Source: DASUPK01 sp036505735 (GTDB lineage Bacteria > Actinomycetota > Thermoleophilia > Solirubrobacterales > 70-9). Taken from it: DNA of 33,784 bases. Below, in pieces: positions 15,498 to 23,744 of this stretch (positions are counted from its first letter, which is position 1; the number at the start of each line of letters is the position of its first letter). The notes below the pieces were generated by a model that did no database searches, was not told the DNA's origin, and was given only the letters and a program-made list of their open reading frames with translations. Both the position numbers and the translations under genes were made by a program. The DNA is taken from positions 1-33,784 of the forward strand of contig DASXSZ010000053.1 in the NCBI GenBank assembly GCA_036505735.1. The letters are read 5' to 3'.

Positions 15498-17954
15498 ATG
15501 ACCAGAAAGCTTCTCGTAACCATCGCCCTCGGCGCAGCCATGGCGATTCTCGCTGCGGGAACCGCCACCTCGCTGACGATCGGAGGCGTGGGGGTCGACT
15601 CCCCCACCGCTCAGGCCCTCCCCGCCTGTTCCAACCTGAGCGACGACGACGGCGACGGGCTCGTCGACCTCGGCGATCCGGGCTGCAGCGGCCCCCTCGA
15701 TACCGACGAGTACAACGCGCCCACCTCGTCGGGCGGCTCGGGTGGAAGCGGCGGCTCGGGCGGCAGCTCGGGTAGTTCGGGCAGCACGAGCACCTCGAGC
15801 GGCACCACGACGACCACAGGCAGCGGCACCACGACGACCACAGGCGGCGCGGGCGGCGGCAACGTGGGCCAGCAGACCGCGACAGGCGCGAAGGGGATCT
15901 TCGGCAAGCAGAACCAGAAGGGACAGGGCGCGAAGGCGATCGCCAAGGGCGAGAAGCAGAAGATCAAGAAAAATGCCCTCCGCAACCCTGACGGCTCGCC
16001 GACCGACTCGAACCCGGGTCTGACGATCGCCCAGTTCGGCCCCGCCCCGATCGGCGTACCCAACCCGGTGATCGACTCCTTCGAGATCCCGCCCTTCCTC
16101 CTCCCCATCTACCAGTCCTGCGGCACCGAGTACGGGATTCCCTGGCAGGTGCTCGCCGGTATCAACAAGATCGAGACCGCGTTCGGCACCAACCTGAACG
16201 TCTCGTCCGCGGGCGCCGAGGGATGGATGCAGTTCATCCCCTCGACCTGGTCCGCCTACGGCGTCGACGCGAACGACGACGGCAGGAAGGACCCATATAA
16301 CCCGGTCGATGCCATCTGCGCCGCGTCGCGCTACCTGCGGGCGGCGGGCGGCGACAAGGACATCCGCCAGGCGATCTTCGCCTACAACCACGCCGACTGG
16401 TACGTCGACGAGGTACTGCTCTACGCGAACCAGTACGGCCAGCTTCCCGACGCCCTGGTCGGCTCGCTCACCGGCCTCACTGAGGGTGCCCACTTCCCGG
16501 TCGCGGCCGACGCCCGCTACGCGGACGACATCAACGACGCCGCGGCGCTTCGGAACTCCGTGACCGCTCGGAAGGCCGCCGGCAACGCCGCCGACGTCAT
16601 CGAGTCCAACGCCAACCGCCGAAGCATCAACATCTACTCGAGCCTTAATGCTCCGGTCGTCGCGGTCAACGATGGCGTGATCAAGAAGATCGGGGACAGT
16701 CAGAAGCTCGGCCGCTACATCGTCCTCCAGGACGCCTACGGCAACCAGTACACCTACTCGCAGCTCGGCTCCATCGCCAAGCTCCACCCGGTTCCGCAGC
16801 AGCAGAAGCTGAGCGCCAAGGACTTCAAGCTGGAGACGCCGAAGAAGGACGCGGCGCCTTCGACGCCGGCGAGCGCGGGCGACAACTCGACGAGCAAGGC
16901 CGCAACAGCGGCCCCCGCGAAGACCAAGGAGCACTCGGCGAGGGGCCCGGTCAACACGCAGAACTCCCGGCAACGGCTCTTCGCCCTGCCGGAGCGGGCG
17001 AGCAACGGTGGCAACGCCGGTGTCGCCGGCCAGCTCGACGAGCTCCTTGGCCGCAGCGTGCCGGGGTATGAGACCTTCAAGTCGGCCTTCGCCGACACCC
17101 TGCAGTTCGATTCGAGCACGATGCAGCTGAAGCCGCTCAAGGTCGGCTCCAAGGTCACCGGCGGCTCCGTGATCGGCCGGGTGGGCAAGCCCGACGCCCA
17201 GGCGCCGCACCTCAACTTCGCGATCCGGCCCGCCGGCCGCGGCGCGCCGACCATCGACCCGAAGCCGATCCTGGACGGCTGGAAGCTGCTCGAGACCACC
17301 GCCATCTACCGCGCCGCGGACAAGAACCCGTTCAGCGACAACCCGACCGTCGGCCAGGTCCTGCTGATGTCGAAGGCGGCGCTCGAGCAGAAGGTGCTCG
17401 CCGATCCGGCGCTCTCCATCTACTCCTGCGGACGCAACGACATCACCACCGGCCAGATCGACCGCCGCGTCCTCGCGGTGATGGAGTATCTGGTCGCCAA
17501 GGGCTATCGCCTGACGATCACCTCGCTGAAGTGCGGGCACTCCTATCTGACCGCCTCGGGGAACGTCTCGGCCCACTCCTACGGCGCGGCGGTCGACATC
17601 GCCGCGGTCAACGGGATCCCGATCACGGGACACCAGGGGCCGGGGACGATCACCGAGGCCGTGATCAAGGACCTGCTGCTCCTGCAGGGCACGATGCGGC
17701 CGGCTCAGATCATCTCGTTGATGGACCTCGGGCCGCCGACCTTCATCTTGCCCGACCACTACAACCACATCCACGTCGGCTACACGTTCTCGGCCGCCGG
17801 CAAGAGCGGGGTCGACCAGCTCGGCGAGATCCTGAAGCCAGAGCAATGGCAGCGACTGATCCAGCGTCTCGGCCAGATTCAGAACCCGAAGGTGCCGGCC
17901 AAGCCCTCCGCCGCCTCGCTGCCGGCCAAGGGCGGCCCCAGCAACGGCGATTAG
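15498..17954 (+). CDS. Secreted multi-module peptidoglycan hydrolase (SLT + degenerate M23 + M15-type peptidase)
   Basis: An 818-residue exported protein. A signal peptide spans about 1-24. CSNLSDDDGDGLVDLGDPGC (44-63) is a Ca-binding-like thrombospondin-3-style motif, followed by a Gly/Ser/Thr linker (78-125). A lytic transglycosylase domain (about 200-312) has Glu226 (INKIETAFG) and GAEGWMQFIPSTW. Residues about 378-425 and 545-595 look like two halves of an M23/LytM fold split by a disordered insert (about 430-540). The metal ligands are lost (YTYSQL, and HLN instead of HLH), so it is probably non-catalytic. The C-terminal domain (about 640-763) has SAHSYGAAVD (His693, Asp700) and DHYNHIHVG (His759), a LAS/M15-type zinc site. 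It should cut both glycan strand and peptide. ATG 15498 has AGGA 11 nt upstream. Confidence 0.88.
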   Translation: MTRKLLVTIALGAAMAILAAGTATSLTIGGVGVDSPTAQALPACSNLSDDDGDGLVDLGDPGCSGPLDTDEYNAPTSSGGSGGSGGSGGSSGSSGSTSTSSGTTTTTGSGTTTTTGGAGGGNVGQQTATGAKGIFGKQNQKGQGAKAIAKGEKQKIKKNALRNPDGSPTDSNPGLTIAQFGPAPIGVPNPVIDSFEIPPFLLPIYQSCGTEYGIPWQVLAGINKIETAFGTNLNVSSAGAEGWMQFIPSTWSAYGVDANDDGRKDPYNPVDAICAASRYLRAAGGDKDIRQAIFAYNHADWYVDEVLLYANQYGQLPDALVGSLTGLTEGAHFPVAADARYADDINDAAALRNSVTARKAAGNAADVIESNANRRSINIYSSLNAPVVAVNDGVIKKIGDSQKLGRYIVLQDAYGNQYTYSQLGSIAKLHPVPQQQKLSAKDFKLETPKKDAAPSTPASAGDNSTSKAATAAPAKTKEHSARGPVNTQNSRQRLFALPERASNGGNAGVAGQLDELLGRSVPGYETFKSAFADTLQFDSSTMQLKPLKVGSKVTGGSVIGRVGKPDAQAPHLNFAIRPAGRGAPTIDPKPILDGWKLLETTAIYRAADKNPFSDNPTVGQVLLMSKAALEQKVLADPALSIYSCGRNDITTGQIDRRVLAVMEYLVAKGYRLTITSLKCGHSYLTASGNVSAHSYGAAVDIAAVNGIPITGHQGPGTITEAVIKDLLLLQGTMRPAQIISLMDLGPPTFILPDHYNHIHVGYTFSAAGKSGVDQLGEILKPEQWQRLIQRLGQIQNPKVPAKPSAASLPAKGGPSNGD
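15798..15845 (+). repeat. Perfect 24-nt tandem duplication in the linker of the secreted hydrolase
   Basis: Two identical 24-base units (15798-15821 and 15822-15845) each encode SGTTTTTG. They follow a Gly-Gly-Ser run (about 15731-15790). This is the sort of low-complexity linker that changes length by slippage or recombination. Confidence 0.85.
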
Positions 17955-18086
17955 CGGCACGCTCCGCTCACGCCCACGCCGTCAATAACCCACGCCACCT
18001 TCGTACAGCTCGAGCTGGCGGGGAGGATCGGGCTGCCGGAGGGGCGCTATCTCGTCCGCGACGGCGAGGCCGAGCGCGTCCTGATC

Positions 18087-18707
18087 GTGCAGGAGCTCGG
18101 CTCGCGGCGGCCGGCGCGCCGCGGTCGCCGGCGCGCCAGGACGGTCGAGCCGAGTGAGCCCGAGGAGGTCCCCGTAACCCGGGTGACGGTCACCGGCCTG
18201 ACCCTGGCCGGCACCGGCGCCGGATCGAGGTGGCTCAAGGAGACGACCGCGAGCGGAAAGCGCGGCACGGAGGAGGTACGCGATGCCACGCGCATCGTGA
18301 ACAGGGCGCTGAGCGCCCTGCGTGCCGGGGCGGAGGATCCGCTCGTGCAGGAGATCGGGGCGAGCCGGGCGCTCGCGATCCGGATCGGGCACGGCAGCGG
18401 CGATCAGCTGGCCGAGGGCCGTTGGACCGAGGCGAGAGAGCTGCAGCGCCCGCGCCGGGGACGACTTGACGACGTCGAGCCCCAGTCGCGGGTCGCGGCG
18501 GTGCTCGCCGGCCGGGACGAGGTGCATCCGGCCGAGACCCTGCTGCTCAGGGCGAGGCTTGACGCGGATCAGGGCAGGCAGGCGGAGGCACGCTACGGCC
18601 TGCAAGCCGCGAGGGCGGCGCTCGACGAGCGTCCCACCTCACGCCGGAAGCAGCTGCTCGAGCAGATGGGGCGCCTCGAGGAGAAGCTGGGACCCGGCCA
18701 GGGCTAG
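18087..18707 (+). CDS. Conserved-looking protein of unknown function (start uncertain)
   Basis: I do not recognise the family. From GTG 18087 it has 206 residues: a basic segment, RVTVTGLTLAGTGAG, a helical middle (EEVRDATRIVNRALSALRAG), and a C-terminal helical pair resembling a TPR-like hairpin (AETLLLRARLDADQGRQAEARYGLQAARAAL). The frame stays open upstream to the TAG of the hydrolase (17952-17954), in the same phase. Codons 17985-18086 read like real protein (FVQLELAGRIGLPEGRYLV) but contain no ATG, GTG or TTG. CTG at 18033 has GGGGAGG 6 nt upstream and is a plausible true start. Its stop shares CTAG with the convergent MFS gene. Confidence 0.6.
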   Translation: MQELGSRRPARRGRRRARTVEPSEPEEVPVTRVTVTGLTLAGTGAGSRWLKETTASGKRGTEEVRDATRIVNRALSALRAGAEDPLVQEIGASRALAIRIGHGSGDQLAEGRWTEARELQRPRRGRLDDVEPQSRVAAVLAGRDEVHPAETLLLRARLDADQGRQAEARYGLQAARAALDERPTSRRKQLLEQMGRLEEKLGPGQG

Positions 18708-20224
18708 GCGGCCTCGGAGTACGCCGGCTCCCCGGCCTCGAGATCCTCGGCGTCGACGGGCTCTGCCTCCCGCGCCTGCTGCGGCAGCGGCACCGAGCGG
18801 ACGACCAGAGCCGTGACGGCGATCGCGGCGGCTACCAGGCCGGCGCCGATCCAGAAGGCGAGGTGAAAGCCGCCCGTCAGGGCGGCGTCTTGGGAGCTGC
18901 CGCTCGCGAGCAGGTTGTCGGTCCGGGTTGCGGATAGGGTCGCCAGCACGGCGAGCCCAAGTGCCCCACCGACCTGGAGCGAGGTGTTGACGAGGCCCGA
19001 CGCGAGACCCGAATCCTGCTGGGTCGCGCTCGACATCGCCAGCCCCATCAGCGAGGGGAACGAGAGCCCCGCTCCGACGCCCAGCAGGAGCATCGGTACC
19101 AGCAGGTCTCCGAGGTAACTCGAGTGGACGGGCGATAGCGCAAACAAGACCAGGCCCGCGACGATCAGCGCCTGTCCGACAAGTAGCGTGGGCTTCGCCC
19201 CGAAGCGCATCACCAGCCGCTCCGAGAAGCCGACGGAAAGGATCCCGATCGCCAGCGCGACAGGCAGGAACGCGAGGCCGATCTCGAGTGGGTCGTAGCC
19301 GAGCACCCGCTCGAGGTAAAGGCTCCCGAGGAAGAACATCCCGAACATCCCGGCGACGAACAGGGCCTGGATCGCATTCGCCCCCGAGACGTTCCGGTTC
19401 CGGAAGATGCGCAGTGGGACGAGCGGGGTCCGTGCGGTCGCCTCCCGGGTGATGAACGCAGCCAGCAGCGCCAGCGAGGCGGCGCCGAGGCCCAACGTCA
19501 GGGGCGCGCCCCAGCCATCGTCGGCCGCCGGCTTGACGATCGTGTAGACGCCCAGCATGAGTGCGACGGTGATCAGGACCGCCCCGAGGGCGTCCGCGCC
19601 CTGCTTCAGGCCGATCCCTTCGTCGCGCTCGACGAGCCGCGTCGCGGCCAGCGCGGTCACGGCGCCGATCGGCAGGTTTACGAAGAAGATCCAGTGCCAG
19701 CTCAGCGCTTGGGTGAGCACGCCGCCGAGCAGCAGGCCGATGGAGGCGCCCGCCGCCGCGACGAAGCTGTAGACGCCGATTGCCTTCGCCTGGTCGCGCG
19801 GTTGCGGGAACATCGTCACGATCATTCCGAGGATTACGGCGGAGGTGGTCGCGCCGCCGATGCCCTGCAGGAACCGGGCGCCGACCAGCATCTCTTGGGT
19901 CTGCGCGATCCCGCAGAGAGCCGAGGCGGCCGTGAACAGAGCCAGTCCGGTCATGAAGATCGTCTTGCGGCCGATCAGGTCGCCGAGCCGCCCCGCCAGC
20001 AGCAGAAGGCCGCCGAAGGTGATCAGGTAGGCGTTGACGACCCAGGCGAGCGTCGACTGCGAGAACCCGAGGTCCTCTTTGATGGATGGGAGAGCGACGT
20101 TCACGATCGTCTGGTCGAGGACGATCATCAGCATTCCGACGCAGAGCACGACCAGCGCGATCCAGCGCGAGCGGTCGCTCGCCGGGGCTCCGCTTCTTCC
20201 TTGAATACTCGCGATCTCGCTCAC
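18704..20224 (-). CDS. DHA2-family MFS drug exporter (14 TM)
   Basis: A proton-driven exporter of the EmrB/QacA type, 506 residues, in the cytoplasmic membrane. The hydrophobic profile supports 14 helices. Motif LDQTIVNVALPSI (about 36-48) in TM1 is characteristic of DHA2 transporters, motif A is GRLGDLIGRKT, and motif C-like GASIGLLLGGVL lies in TM5. The start is GTG at 20224 with GGGGAG 5 nt upstream. The C-terminal tail is acidic and cytoplasmic. It lies downstream of a MarR-type gene in the same direction, and both have a common repeat upstream, so MarR control is likely. The substrate cannot be told from sequence. Confidence 0.9.
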   Translation of the reverse strand: MSEIASIQGRSGAPASDRSRWIALVVLCVGMLMIVLDQTIVNVALPSIKEDLGFSQSTLAWVVNAYLITFGGLLLLAGRLGDLIGRKTIFMTGLALFTAASALCGIAQTQEMLVGARFLQGIGGATTSAVILGMIVTMFPQPRDQAKAIGVYSFVAAAGASIGLLLGGVLTQALSWHWIFFVNLPIGAVTALAATRLVERDEGIGLKQGADALGAVLITVALMLGVYTIVKPAADDGWGAPLTLGLGAASLALLAAFITREATARTPLVPLRIFRNRNVSGANAIQALFVAGMFGMFFLGSLYLERVLGYDPLEIGLAFLPVALAIGILSVGFSERLVMRFGAKPTLLVGQALIVAGLVLFALSPVHSSYLGDLLVPMLLLGVGAGLSFPSLMGLAMSSATQQDSGLASGLVNTSLQVGGALGLAVLATLSATRTDNLLASGSSQDAALTGGFHLAFWIGAGLVAAAIAVTALVVRSVPLPQQAREAEPVDAEDLEAGEPAYSEAA

Positions 20225-20265
20225 TGGGTCTCCCCGGGGTCGTGTCGGCCTTCGATGACCAGACG

Positions 20266-20304
20266 GTAGCAGATAGTTTCGTACAAGATCATCTCGTGAT
20301 GATC
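20266..20304 (-). promoter_or_regulatory. Operator-like elements upstream of the MFS exporter
   Basis: GTAGCAGATAGTTT occurs at 20266-20279 and again, inverted, before marR at 20928-20941, an exact 14-base match in a 0.7-kb interval. Just beyond it, a perfect 7-bp inverted repeat (20288-20294 with 20299-20305, 4-nt loop) reads GATCATC/GATGATC. Both lie within 85 nt upstream of the MFS GTG. They are good candidates for MarR binding. Base composition here is clearly lower in GC than the surroundings. Confidence 0.5.
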
Positions 20305-20365
20305 CAATGTGCGATTCGTCACACGGGCAGGCGTTGAACGCCGGGCCAGCCGCTGTGAGGCCGGA

Positions 20366-20896
20366 CTAGGGGCGCGGCTCGCGCCGCCGCAGAGGCGGGG
20401 AGCACTCGCACGGCTCGGAAAGGCGGCCCTTGACGAGAGATCCGAGCGCCTCGAGGAAGACCTTGCGGTCCCTCGAGGAGAGGCTGGTCAGGACATCGTT
20501 CTGGATTCGCTCGACGATCTCCTGGCCCTGGCGTACCTTGCGCTCGCCGGTCTTCGTCACGGAGATCACCCTGGCGCGCCGATCGGCGCTGGAGGGAATG
20601 CGCTCGGCCAGGCCCGCCCTCTCCAGCTCGTCAACCGTGACGACCATCGTGGTCTTGTCCAATCCGATCTTCTCGGCCAGTTCCTTCTGGGTGTACTCGC
20701 CGGCCATTGCCGTGGCGAGCACGTGATAACCACGATTCGACACACCGAGGGGCTCGAAGGCGACGGCGATCTCGCTGACGAGGTTGAAGTGAGCCTGGGT
20801 GAGCAGCCAGCTCAGATTCTCGGCCAGGCAGTCAGGGCAATCGTCCGTGGATCTGGTCCGCTCCAGCGCTTCGTCCTTCGTCGTCGCCACGGCCAT
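20366..20896 (-). CDS. MarR-family regulator with N- and C-terminal cysteine motifs
   Basis: A winged-helix dimer regulator, 176 residues. YTQKELAEKIGLDKTTMVVTVDELERAGL (about 69-97) is the recognition HTH, and RIPSSADRRARVISVT (about 99-114) is the wing with the DxR signature. Extra features are C20-P-D-C23 before helix 1 and C163-E-C165 near the end, which could form a metal site or redox switch; most MarR proteins lack these. The start is ATG 20896, or GTG 20890, which has GAGG at better spacing. It is 141 nt upstream of the MFS gene on the same strand and probably represses it and itself. Confidence 0.88.
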   Translation of the reverse strand: MAVATTKDEALERTRSTDDCPDCLAENLSWLLTQAHFNLVSEIAVAFEPLGVSNRGYHVLATAMAGEYTQKELAEKIGLDKTTMVVTVDELERAGLAERIPSSADRRARVISVTKTGERKVRQGQEIVERIQNDVLTSLSSRDRKVFLEALGSLVKGRLSEPCECSPPLRRREPRP

Positions 20897-20913
20897 GCCT
20901 CAACCCTAGCACT

Positions 20914-20955
20914 GTAGGTAGCCAAAAAAACTATCTGCTACGGAACTATCTACTC
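20914..20955 (-). promoter_or_regulatory. Operator-like repeats upstream of marR
   Basis: On the minus strand two direct copies of AGYAGATAGTT (AGTAGATAGTT at 20954-20944 and AGCAGATAGTT at 20940-20930) are spaced about 14 nt apart. The second is part of a longer imperfect palindrome bounded by GTAGC and GCTAC (20918-20941). The AT-rich core stands out from the surrounding GC-rich DNA. The copy nearest sir2 overlaps the sir2 stop codon. Confidence 0.5.
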
Positions 20956-21712
20956 AGATCGCGGCGAGGACGGCGTCCAGGTCGGCGACCACGTCGCCCT
21001 CCATGCGTACCAGCGCGTCCGAATCGAAGGGGGTCGGGCCCTTGGTGATCACCGCCAGGTGACCACCGCGACCCAAGGTCACCGAGGGCAACCCCGCCAC
21101 GGGATAGACCTCAAGCGAGGAGCCAACGCAGAGCATCAGGTCCGCCCGAGCAGCCAGGGACTCCGCCTCGGCCATCGCCTCCGCTGGCAGCAGCTCACCG
21201 AACAGGACCACATCGGGTTTCACGGGACCGGAGCACACAGAGCAGCGGGCCGCTCCTTGATCGTCGAAGAGCCCCTCGACCTCGGCGAGGGCGAATTCGG
21301 CGCCACAGCTCTGACAGCTCGACGTACGGATCGAGCCATGAACCTCGACCAGGCGCCGGGAGCCGGCCTTGACGTGGAGCATGTCGATGTTCTGGGTGAT
21401 CACGGCCTCGAGCAGACCCCGGCGCTCGAGCTCGGCCAGGGCCTCGTGCGCGCCGTTCGGCTGCTTGTCGCCGAGCATGTGGAACCGCGGCCGGTAGAAG
21501 CTCCAGAACCTCGCCGGGTCGCGACGGAACGCGTCGATGTGGGCGACCTCCATCGGGTCGACCTTCTCCCAGATCCCCTCGCCCGGCGTCCGGAAATCCG
21601 GGATGCCGCTGGGGACGGAGATCCCGGCCCCGGTCAGGGCAACGGTGCAAGACGAGTCGCGGATCAGCTCCGCGAGTCGCGCGGCTTGATCTGTCGCTAC
21701 CTGCCCTGCCAC
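20954..21712 (-). CDS. cobB: NAD-dependent protein deacylase (sirtuin)
   Basis: Removes acetyl or other acyl groups from lysine using NAD. It has 252 residues. GAGISVPSGIPDFR (about 28-41) and TQNIDMLH (106-113) are the NAD-binding signatures, His125 in VEVHGS is the catalytic His, and the zinc ribbon uses Cys133, Cys136, Cys157 and Cys160. The Ala/Tyr/Arg pattern of class III desuccinylases is not obvious, so plain deacetylase or long-chain deacylase activity is possible. The start GTG at 21712 overlaps the stop of the fused beta-oxidation gene by 16 nt, suggesting coupled translation and a link to acyl-CoA metabolism. Confidence 0.92.
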   Translation of the reverse strand: MAGQVATDQAARLAELIRDSSCTVALTGAGISVPSGIPDFRTPGEGIWEKVDPMEVAHIDAFRRDPARFWSFYRPRFHMLGDKQPNGAHEALAELERRGLLEAVITQNIDMLHVKAGSRRLVEVHGSIRTSSCQSCGAEFALAEVEGLFDDQGAARCSVCSGPVKPDVVLFGELLPAEAMAEAESLAARADLMLCVGSSLEVYPVAGLPSVTLGRGGHLAVITKGPTPFDSDALVRMEGDVVADLDAVLAAI

Positions 21713-23688
21713 TTGGCGCTGCGCTTCTGGAGGAAGGCCGAGATGCCCTCCTTGCCGTCTTCCGAGAGGAACGCCGTCGCGAAGCCCTGCTTCTCGGCCT
21801 CAATACCCTCGTCGAGGTCTCCCGCATCGGAGACCCTCTTGATCTGCTCAACCGCAACCGGCGGCTGCCCGGCCAGCTTCCTCGCCCAGGCGAGCGCGGT
21901 GTCGAAGAGCTCCTCGTCCGGGACCAGATCGTCGGCGAGGCCGAAGAAGCGGGCCTCAGGCGCGAGCACGGCGTCGCCGGTCAGGTTCATCTCCAGGGCC
22001 TTCGAGGGCCCGACGAGGCGCGGCAGCCGCTGCGTGCCACCGAAGCCGGGAATGATCCCCAGGTTGATCTCCGGCTGGCCGAAGACGGCCGACTGGGCGG
22101 CGACCCGGAAGTCGCAGGCCATCGACAGCTCGCAACCGCCGCCGAAGGCGATCGCGTTGACCGCTGCAACGGTCGACTTGCGGTTCTGGCCGAGCTCCCG
22201 AAGCAGCGCATGCCCGTTGTTGATCAGCTCGGCACCCGAGGTCTCGTCCATCGAGGTGAACGCCTTGATGTCGGCGCCGGCCGAGAATACGACGGGCAGG
22301 GACGAGTAGACGACCATCGCCTTCACCTCGTCGTCGGCCTTCACCTCCTCCCAGACCTTGCCGAGGTCCTGAATCACCTGAGGCGAGATCGCGTTCATCG
22401 GCGGGTTGGCAAGCCAGGCGATCGCCACCTCGCCGCGCTTCTCGAGCTTGACCACTCCCTCGCCCTCGACCTGCGGATGGGCGTAGAAGCCCTGGCCAGA
22501 CTTGAGGCCGAGACGGCCCTGAGCAACCAGCCGCCTCACCGTCCGGGGCGGCGCGAAGCGCTCCCCATGGCTCTCGGCGTAGCGCTCGAGCTTCTCGAGG
22601 ACAATGTCGAGCCCTTCAAGGTCCGCCTTCCAGAACGGCGGGAAGAGCCCGCGCCGTGGGTCGAGCCCGGCGCCGGCCATCATCCCGAGGTCGATCTCGC
22701 GCACCGTCGAGACCCGCTCCTCGAGCAGGCTGCACGCCTCGATTAGGGCCTTCAGCCCCAGCAGGTCGGTCAACTCAGTTGCATCTGGATCGGTCGACCC
22801 TTCGACGTTAGGTTCTCCGTCCGAGTAGAAGCCCTGGCCCCCCGACTTCGCGCCCAGCTTGCCTTTCTCGACGAGCGCCTGCATGCCCTTGTGGACGTAG
22901 AAGCGATCGCCGTATGACTCGTGCATGTGCTCGGCGGTATGCAGGGCCGTATCAAGCCCGGTCATGTCGGCGAGGAAGAAGGGGCCCATTGGCAACGCAT
23001 TGGCGGCGGTGAGGGCCTCATCGATTTTCTTGATCGAGAGGCCTCCCTCCTCCTGCGCGCGCCAGATCTCGCTAGCGGCGGACGTGAGGATCCGGTTGAC
23101 GACGAAGCCCGGCACTTCCTTGCAAGTGATCGGCTGCTTCCGGATCCTCTGCGCGAAGTTGAAGGCGGCGGTGACCGTCTCGCGGGAGGTGTCCTCGCCG
23201 CTGATGATCTCGACCAGGGGCATCACCGAGGCGGGCCAGAAGAAATGGAGCCCTACCACCTTGCCGGGGCGAAGGGTCTCGCGCCCCATCTTTGTGATCG
23301 AGAGCGAAGAGGTATTAGAGGCGAGGATCGCGTGGCCGGGCGTCACCTCGTCGAGCTCGCGGTAGACAGACTTCTTGACCTCGATCCGCTCCGGGACAGC
23401 CTCGATCACGAAGTCGACGCCGCCGAACTCGTCGTAGGTCGTCGTGCCGGTGATCAGGCCCATCACCTCATCGAGGCGGGCAGCGGCGGCCTCCTCGGTC
23501 ATCTTCTCCTTGGAGACCAGCCTGTCGAGCTGCGACTTGGTCACCTCGCGCGACTTCTCGAGGGCGTGATCGACGAACTTCTGCTCGATGTCCTTGACTA
23601 CGACCGGGATGTCGGCGTTGGCGATGACCTGGGCGATCTCGCCGCCCATCGTCCCGCCGCCCAGCACGGCGGACTTGAAGACGAACAT
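21697..23688 (-). CDS. Fused 3-hydroxyacyl-CoA dehydrogenase / enoyl-CoA hydratase
   Basis: Catalyses two beta-oxidation steps, hydration of enoyl-CoA and NAD-dependent oxidation of 3-hydroxyacyl-CoA. The order is dehydrogenase first: Rossmann GGGTMG (10-15), NTSS (125-128), catalytic His148 (GLHFFWPA) and KEVPGFVVNR. A second HAD C-terminal-type domain (about 300-403) follows, then the crotonase domain (about 412-663). The latter has oxyanion SAGADIKAF and both catalytic Glu, E520 (GGGCEL) and E540 (FGQPEI). E. coli FadB has the reverse order; this order is known from archaeal and some bacterial hydratase/dehydrogenase fusions. Start ATG 23688 has GGAGGA 9 nt upstream. It has 663 residues. 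Confidence 0.93.
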   Translation of the reverse strand: MFVFKSAVLGGGTMGGEIAQVIANADIPVVVKDIEQKFVDHALEKSREVTKSQLDRLVSKEKMTEEAAAARLDEVMGLITGTTTYDEFGGVDFVIEAVPERIEVKKSVYRELDEVTPGHAILASNTSSLSITKMGRETLRPGKVVGLHFFWPASVMPLVEIISGEDTSRETVTAAFNFAQRIRKQPITCKEVPGFVVNRILTSAASEIWRAQEEGGLSIKKIDEALTAANALPMGPFFLADMTGLDTALHTAEHMHESYGDRFYVHKGMQALVEKGKLGAKSGGQGFYSDGEPNVEGSTDPDATELTDLLGLKALIEACSLLEERVSTVREIDLGMMAGAGLDPRRGLFPPFWKADLEGLDIVLEKLERYAESHGERFAPPRTVRRLVAQGRLGLKSGQGFYAHPQVEGEGVVKLEKRGEVAIAWLANPPMNAISPQVIQDLGKVWEEVKADDEVKAMVVYSSLPVVFSAGADIKAFTSMDETSGAELINNGHALLRELGQNRKSTVAAVNAIAFGGGCELSMACDFRVAAQSAVFGQPEINLGIIPGFGGTQRLPRLVGPSKALEMNLTGDAVLAPEARFFGLADDLVPDEELFDTALAWARKLAGQPPVAVEQIKRVSDAGDLDEGIEAEKQGFATAFLSEDGKEGISAFLQKRSAKWQGR

Positions 23689-23744
23689 ATGCGAGGTTCC
23701 TCCGGAAGGTCGGTTGGCCGCGACAGGCTATTAGGCTCGAACCG

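Noticed and set aside
15731..15845. Repeat array suspected as CRISPR
   Set aside because: Units are in-frame Gly/Ser/Thr codons of a linker with no spacers.
15354..17960. 868-residue minus-strand open frame
   Set aside because: It is the antisense shadow of the secreted hydrolase, whose signal peptide, domains and catalytic motifs are convincing; the antisense product is Arg/Val/Gly-rich with no domain.
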